Assembly: GCA_018340805.1 (NCBI GenBank)
Contig: JACMZG010001914.1
Location: 26,734,543-26,798,542 of the forward strand
Reading direction: 5' to 3'
Length of the DNA stretch: 64,000 bases
DNA from: Microvelia longipes
Taxonomy: Eukaryota; Arthropoda; Insecta; Hemiptera; Veliidae
The translations under genes were made by a program, and so were the position numbers. The first letter of the stretch is position 1; every line of letters starts with the position of its first letter. This document shows positions 58,638 to 64,000 of the stretch, in pieces. The notes under the pieces are model-generated. The model worked only from the letters and a program-made list of their open reading frames with translations, was not told the DNA's origin and searched no databases.

Positions 58638-59282
58638 CTATTCCTGAACTTCAGTTTGGGCCTTATCAATGGTATCAGCTAAATCAAGAACTGTTTTAAA
58701 AGATACTTGTACTCCATTATCGTTTGTTCCCGCTGGCCACCTTTGCCTAATTTCAATTTCTAATTTTATGTTTTTACACCCCGCCACAAACCTATCTCTT
58801 AGTCTTTCATCGACTGTTCCTACTGAATATTTACAAGGTTTACTTAACTCTTTTAGCCTATCAGCAAATTGAGTTAAGGATTCGGATGTTTCCCTTACAG
58901 CCCTCTCAAATTGCATACGAGCTGCGAATATTGTCATTTCTGGTTGGTAGATCTTTAAAAACCCTTGTTTTATTTCATCTAAAGAGCAATCATCTAGTGA
59001 TGTTGGGGTCATATGGTTTCGTATAGCTCTGAGAGGTGTAGGTCCAACATATGCTAGTAAAAGATCTTTCCTTGCTTCCTTAAGTTGGTCATGATCACCA
59101 CCAAGCCCTTTTACCCTACACATTCTCTCAAATTGTTCAATATATTCTTCCCATGGATTTAATTTATCATATCCATGAAAAGAAAATTTTGACATTTTAG
59201 ATGAAATGTCATTAAAATTAAATACCTCCACCTCTTCTTCTTCACCATTGTCCAATATTACTTCTTGCCGTCTTCTAGGCAT
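58638..59282 (-). CDS. Gypsy Gag (capsid) protein, 214 residues
   Basis: The ATG lies only about 21 nt inside the 5' LTR. An acidic N-terminus (GEEEEVEVFNF) precedes a retrotransposon-gag-type domain: WEEYIEQFERMC, a YVGPTPLRAIRN region, YQPEMTIFAARMQFERAVR and SLTQFADRLKELS. The zinc knuckles are not in this frame. Gag stops at 58638-58640 and the knuckle/pol frame continues at -1 relative to it, with an overlap of about a dozen bases. Gag packages the RNA in the cytoplasmic particle. Confidence 0.9.
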   Translation of the reverse strand: MPRRRQEVILDNGEEEEVEVFNFNDISSKMSKFSFHGYDKLNPWEEYIEQFERMCRVKGLGGDHDQLKEARKDLLLAYVGPTPLRAIRNHMTPTSLDDCSLDEIKQGFLKIYQPEMTIFAARMQFERAVRETSESLTQFADRLKELSKPCKYSVGTVDERLRDRFVAGCKNIKLEIEIRQRWPAGTNDNGVQVSFKTVLDLADTIDKAQTEVQE

Positions 59283-59290
59283 GATTCCTT

Positions 59291-59302
59291 ATTACTGCGC
59301 CA
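59291..59302 (-). other. Primer binding site, tRNA-Ser type
   Basis: The minus strand reads TGGCGCAGTAAT one base after the LTR. TGGCGCAGT is complementary to the 3' end of animal serine tRNAs (ACTGCGCCA). Complementarity seems to stop after nine bases. Confidence 0.75.
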
Positions 59303-59303
59303 C

Positions 59304-59401
59304 TATAATAAGTATAGTTTAAGCCTTGAAAACTAATATATTATTTAGATTAAATTAACATTTTAAAACAATATAAATATAATGACATGGCTGTCATTAC
59401 A
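59304..59401 (-). repeat. 5' LTR, 98 bp
   Basis: Same sequence as the 3' LTR except one additional A in the AAACA(A)TATAAAT region. On the minus strand a TTATATTTATAT stretch could be the TATA element. It must contain promoter and polyadenylation signals in under 100 bp. Confidence 0.92.
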
Positions 59402-59499
59402 TAAACTTAGCTCAAAAATTCCTGGAAGAAAAAGAAATTAGATTTTGGGGTCATTGCAACGTATAAAATAACTAATGTAACAAAAAATTACGAATTAAC

Positions 59500-59840
59500 T
59501 TTTATTTGATAAAAAGGGTTACGAATTATGTTTTAGATGACGTCATAAACCCCCAATAATAACCCCCTAAACATTCAAAAAATCACAGATCTTCAAAAAG
59601 TGTTGAACCGAAATGTTATACACATGTTATCAGTATTAATTCATGTTTTATTGATTGACATATATAATGTAACACAACAAAATGTAAACAAATCGCGTTG
59701 TTTGATAAATACATTTAAAAATTAGCTTATATCCAGCCAGTATGCCACTAATATGAACAATTAATATGACAAACTGATACAGGACAACGACCAAGTGGTC
59801 CTAAATCGATCACAGGCCCAAGGCCTTGTTCTAGGCTAAA
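59500..59840 (+). repeat. Family B, 3' part, without AT tract
   Basis: GATGACGTCATAAACCCCCA, TAACCCCCTAAACATTC, TTTTATTGATTGACATATAT, AACAAATCGCGTTG and AATATGACAAACTGATACAG follow the order of 7729-8300. The region between here and 60170 shows nothing else. Confidence 0.7.
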
Positions 59841-60167
59841 AGTAGAAAAACCACGTTCCTATAATTGGCAGCTTTCTTTAGTTAAAAAACTACTGAATTT
59901 GTAGGATATTTACAAGAAGATGGGTGAAGTAGAGAACAGTTAACCTGAAAATTCAGTCATTTGTAGTCAGACATCTGTTAAATGAGTACAGGAAGTCCAT
60001 TGTTTTTTTATATTTTAACAAAAAAGTTGTATTCTTAAAGAAAATTAGCATCAACTACACTAAGCGAGGTTCAACTACTAAAATTGGCCATGGAACATTT
60101 TTTTCATATGTACAAAAAAAATATATATTTTTTCTATTTGCATTTTCTTTCTTTCATAATATTCTAT

Positions 60168-60169
<2 letters not shown>

Positions 60170-60216
<47 letters not shown>
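60170..60216. repeat. (AT)n microsatellite
   Basis: An alternating AT run inside T- and A-rich sequence; 60217-60760 has no recognisable feature. Confidence 0.95.
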
Positions 60217-60219
<3 letters not shown>

Positions 60220-60759
60220 ATATATTCTATAAAAAATTATGTAAAAAGAGAATCAATACAAATACAACTAATTCTTACAAAATACTTTTTTTTTCATTTT
60301 TGAAAATAAAACATAAATCAAAATAAATTTCGGAGATATGATTAAATGAATATAGTACTTAAAATAATATATGACCACTGTTTAAAATAAAAACACAAAA
60401 GAAATCAAACAGCTGTAAGAGATCAGCCAGCTAAAGTGATACGGAAAACGTTCACTACGTGAAAAATGTAGAATATAAATAATGACAATATAAAAATCAA
60501 GACGGGCTAAAAAAAGATGCTGCGTGGGACCAAAATGATACAAGATAAATTACACCCAATTTATATTCAATTGTTTGAGCAAAATAAATTTCACACCTCA
60601 TAAATATTTTTTGTAATAAAAAATACAATTTGGCTACAATTTTAAATAAATTTAGCAGATTTTAGATCTAAAAGCATTGAAAGATGTAAATAAATAATCT
60701 AATAGTCAATATTTTTTTAAATTTAAAAAACTTGATGACTTTAAATAACAGGTAAAAAG

Positions 60760-61050
60760 TACTTATAATTTTTACTTTTCCCCACGTTAGGTAGATGAAT
60801 AGAAAAAGTATTGTGTCCACTCAGAAATTTATAACTCAAAATGATTACATTTATTGCCTTGAGGTCAAGCGTAGCAAGATCAATGTTATCCCACCTTAGG
60901 CTGATAAGAAAGGGTGAAAATAGTCTCGAGATGCTTCCTGTAAAGGATGGTACCCCAGTGACTACTAGACTTGCCAGGGGCACTGCCGTGCCTTTAAATT
61001 TGTTGTTTGATAAATAAACTATGTGCCGAGCGAAGCTTGGGTATCACTGC
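60760..61050 (+). repeat. Family A fragment followed by family D, copy 2
   Basis: TTTTTACTTTTCCCCACG and AGAAAAAGTATTGTGTCCAC are the family A start. From 60905, GGGTGAAAATAGTCTCGAG, ATGCTTCCTGT, CCAGTGACTACTAGACTTGC and CAGGGGCACTGCCGTGCC match 26707-26825 reversed. GTGCCGAGCGAAGCTTGGG (61022) ends it. A reverse open frame (60741-60983) lies entirely in these repeats. Confidence 0.65.
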
Positions 61051-61179
61051 TAGTATAATTTAAATAAGTTATATAAATATTTGTTGAATATGATTTGCCT
61101 GCGAGAAAACACATATGCAGCACACACAATACATTTACTTATCAAACATAATCCTATCAATTAACGTATCAAACCCAAT

Positions 61180-61570
61180 AAACTTATTGCCCTATTTATT
61201 AAGTTATCAAACTTTATTAACTTATTACCCTATTAATTAACTTCTCAATCTTAATAAACTTACTAACCTAATAATTAACCTATCAAATTTAATTAATTTA
61301 TAACCCTTTTAATTAACGTATCAAACTTAATAAACTTATTACTCTTTTAATTAACGTATCAAATAAATAAACTTATTACCTTTTAATTAACGTATCAAAC
61401 TTAATAAACTTATTACTCTTTTAATTAACGTATCAAACTTAATAAACTTTTCCCTTTTAATTAACGTATCAACTTAATAAACTTATTACCCTTTTAATTA
61501 ATGTATCAAACTTAATAAACTTATCGACCTATTTATTAAATAATCAAACCTAAAAAAATTCCTTATTAAT
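61180..61570. repeat. ~38-bp tandem array, about 11 copies
   Basis: The unit ATTAACGTATCAAACTTAAT, AAACTTATTACYCTTTTA repeats with small deletions; intact neighbours are 38 bp apart (61391 and 61429). Outer units are more diverged. Confidence 0.9.
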
Positions 61571-62087
61571 TCACCTATCAAACTACTTAATAAGTTGTGT
61601 ATAAGTTGTAAAGAACTTATCTATTCGGATTTCAAAAGCTATGTTCATATGCACTAGTTACGTCTAGTTAAGTGTAGTCAAGGTAACAATGAGGCAGGAA
61701 TAACAGAGATGTGATTATCACCCTAGTTTATCAAAATCTCGTCAAGGTGATAATAGGAAAGCTGTTATTGCTGTCGGATACTTTCAAGTATTTGCTAAAG
61801 TTCTTCTCAAAGTCGGAAGTAATAACTTCAGCTATTAATAAAACAAACTATCCATTCATAATCGGTAGCAAATTGGTAGTGATGACTTTATTAAGAAGAT
61901 AATAGGACTTAATACAACGAGTATATTGAAATAATGGAATATAAAACGCGTAAGCAGTAAACTTCATTTATGGTATGCAATGCCAATGTCATTTAAAGTT
62001 AATTGACTCAGAACAACGTGAATGTACAAAGTCAATGTTAATTGAATGTATTTAACTCTGCGTAATGTCGTTCACACAAAGTAATTA
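61571..62087. other. Unassigned stretch
   Basis: No repeat shared with the window. The 63-codon plus-strand frame at 61711-61902 has no recognisable domain. Confidence 0.35.
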
Positions 62088-62217
<130 letters not shown>

Positions 62218-62689
62218 CATATGTATGTATATTAGGTTGTTAATTCGCTAATAAAGCCATCCCAAATGTGAAACAATGGACACTAAACTAACCAATTGAA
62301 GCGCTTTGAGACAAATAAAATAACCCGTAGGGTCAAAACTCAATGATTAATTACATTAAATTAAGTAAGTTATGCGTTAGATTTAAGCTCTGAATCAAGT
62401 CTGTGGTTAAAAATAAGTCAAGGACTTGACATAACATAAAGAAATTAGACAGGGTATAAAGAAATATAGATCTAACTGAATAGTGAATAGGTTCGATTTA
62501 AGTTAATATCTAAGTGCAGAGGTCAAGATAAATATCTGCATTATATTATAACACGACTAATATTTAATAAATGTTGAATAAAAACAAAATTATGAGTACG
62601 TGTAACGTTCACAATATCAAGAGTTCGATTTTATTAGTATTAATATTATGTATTAAATTAAATACAAACATAGTAATAAAAATGGTAGG

Positions 62690-62870
62690 GAATTTTCGCT
62701 CTCCCCCGGCCGTAGCACGGCGTCGGTTGAGGGCTACGCGGCCATATAGTTGTTGTTTTAAGTCAGTTAATAGTTTACGTAAGGGCCATACTGTCACGTT
62801 ATAGGCAAATTTTTTAAATAGTCAAAAAACGTGATATGTTTACAGATGGTTGTATACGTCAATCAATGAA
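62690..62870 (-). repeat. Family B 3' end (reverse) with GC-rich patch
   Basis: The GC-rich block CTCCCCCGGCCGTAGCACGG and GGGCTACGCGGCC precedes ATAGTTGTTGTTTTAAGTCA, AAAAAACGTGATATG and GTCAATCAATGAAA. This is the reversed 3' end as at 32100. A GC-rich patch at this position also occurs at 8320-8355. Confidence 0.6.
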
Positions 62871-62954
62871 ATCAAAACTATAAAAGATATTTAAATATAT
62901 AACTTAGCATATGTGTTTAAAACACTAAGTAGTGTATGTATCAACTTTTAGCAA

Positions 62955-62966
62955 GATATATATATA

Positions 62967-63013
<47 letters not shown>

Positions 63014-63094
63014 TATATATTTTGTGTGTGTATGATGTGTGTATTCGTAGTATATATTTATCTTTGGTCATTTACTTACTAACACGAGATCAAT

Positions 63095-63137
<43 letters not shown>
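62955..63137. repeat. (AT)n microsatellites, two tracts
   Basis: Tracts at about 62956-63020 and 63098-63137 flank a (GT)-rich spacer. 63140-63665 shows nothing recognised. Confidence 0.95.
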
Positions 63138-63140
<3 letters not shown>

Positions 63141-63668
63141 TTATTTAGATATCTGAGGATTCTAAAACATGAATATTTGGAAGTGGGTTACAACGCTTTC
63201 ATACGTACATAAGGTCTAATAGTCGTTATTTAAGAAAACAATACTAATATAAATAAGTAGGTGTAAAAATATTATATAAATAAATAAAAATATGTCATGG
63301 CTTTCAAGTTCTAGGACAACGTGACAAAAACTTGGCACTGTTCGCCATCAAATTATTTAAAACAAATAACTAAGATGCATCCAATATATAAATATATCTG
63401 CAGACCAGAGGTTAAAAATGCCAAAACATTTGGCAAACGTAACAATCCATTAAATAAAAATTGGAGGTAGCGATTGGAATTTAAGATCTTGACATTTGAC
63501 ACATATAAAGACCTTAGACACCTGACTGTACTTTTCTTCTTTTAGATTAGTAATAAAACAGCGTTTTGATAAGTTAACTCAAAACAAGATGATCCTGGTT
63601 GTAATATGGTTGGCACTTGCAAATTAGAGTTGTAGGAAAGGAATTTAGAGAAAGAGGACCCAGTGATG

Positions 63669-64000
63669 AGGAACCATTTTGTCCTTAAAGCCTTGCCTAG
63701 AACTCGGACTTACTGGTTGCTGCCCAGTAAGTCCAAGTTCTAGGCAAGGCTATAAGGACAAAATGGTTCCGGTGGTAAGGACAAAAACCACAGGAATTAA
63801 CCATGGGTCTTAGTGGTAAGGACATAAGCTTACTACCTAGTGAGACCGAGTTCTAGGCAAGGCTTTTAGGACAAAAATCACCGGAATTAACCATGGGTCT
63901 TAGTGGTAAGGGCATAAGCTTGCTGCCCAGTAAGTCCGAGTTCTAGGCAAGGCTTTCAGGAAAAAATAATTCCGGTAAGGACATAAGTTTGCCGCCCAGT
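63669..64000. repeat. Inverted then tandem repeat, running off the window
   Basis: 63669-63715 and 63723-63770 are inverted copies (AACCATTTTGTCC ... GGACAAAATGGTT) around a short centre. The right half then continues in tandem. TTCTAGGCAAGGC recurs at 63739, 63852 and 63942, with CCGGAATTAACCATGGGTCT and TAGTGGTAAG between. Spacings are unequal (113 and 90 bp). The array is cut by the window end. Confidence 0.85.

Larger units (their letters stand above)
55241..59401 (-). mobile_element. Ty3/gypsy LTR retrotransposon, Mag/K02A2.6-like, nearly intact
   Basis: A 4161-bp element with short LTRs, a tRNA-Ser-type primer site, gag, and pol in the order protease, reverse transcriptase, RNase H, integrase. 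Flanks are duplicated (TAAAC) and the LTRs differ by one base in length with otherwise the same sequence, so insertion is recent. Coding is broken only by single-base shifts. Very short LTRs and a serine primer are known for the Mag lineage, to which the integrase and RT peptide style also points. Confidence 0.93.

Noticed and set aside
61711..61902. 63-codon plus-strand frame after the 38-bp array
   Set aside because: The translation is hydrophobic and lysine-rich with no domain, promoter or splice context. The length is expected by chance.

Overview
This window looks like an AT-rich, repeat-dominated stretch of an animal nuclear genome. An arthropod, probably an insect, is the best guess. 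The reasons are a compact Mag/K02A2.6-type Ty3/gypsy element with a serine-tRNA-type primer site, an R1/I-like LINE tail with RNase H, a Penelope-like element with a GIY-YIG remnant, long (AT)n tracts, and no dense operon-like coding. The species cannot be named from the sequence. No complete host gene is visible. The best host-gene candidate is one 121-bp exon at 47785-47905 with canonical splice sites; two weaker coding candidates are at 477-719 and 9393-9533.

Layout: 0-5 kb holds short tandem repeats, a dispersed repeat (family C here), and two foldback structures. One of these (2786-3024) carries a hammerhead-like motif on each arm. 5.3-6.6 kb is a broken LINE tail. 7.4-10.3 kb is a mosaic of microsatellite-bearing repeats (family B), MITE-like hairpins and a perfect 25-bp palindrome. 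13.7-24.4 kb is the most striking region. A small terminal-inverted-repeat (TIR) transposon has been split by a 10,143-bp foldback element (14020-24162) with an exact 9-bp target duplication. The arms of that element are arrays of a ~163-bp satellite in opposite orientation, about 21 and 30 copies, around a 1.5-kb core. A second copy of the host transposon, without the insertion, lies at 38797-39582 and shows the empty site.

25-37 kb contains a long (AT)n tract, a ~180-bp-arm palindrome (28467-28842), a 5'-truncated Penelope-like element (29269-30349) with inverted pseudo-LTRs each containing a hammerhead-like motif, and many pieces of an uncharacterised dispersed repeat (family A, marked by AGCGAAGCGAG). 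37.8-38.5 kb is a 48-bp tandem array and 44.2-45.5 kb a 70-bp tandem array. A LINE reverse-transcriptase relic lies at 41.88-42.13 kb. 55241-59401 is a nearly intact minus-strand Ty3/gypsy element with 97/98-bp LTRs, a 5-bp target duplication and only single-base frame breaks. The last 5 kb holds a 38-bp array, AT microsatellites and a tandem/inverted repeat running off the edge.

The apparent genes are almost all mobile-element proteins. Most other long open frames are by-products of tandem repeats or AT microsatellites. Repeat families A-E are defined only by comparing copies within this window; no database was searched.
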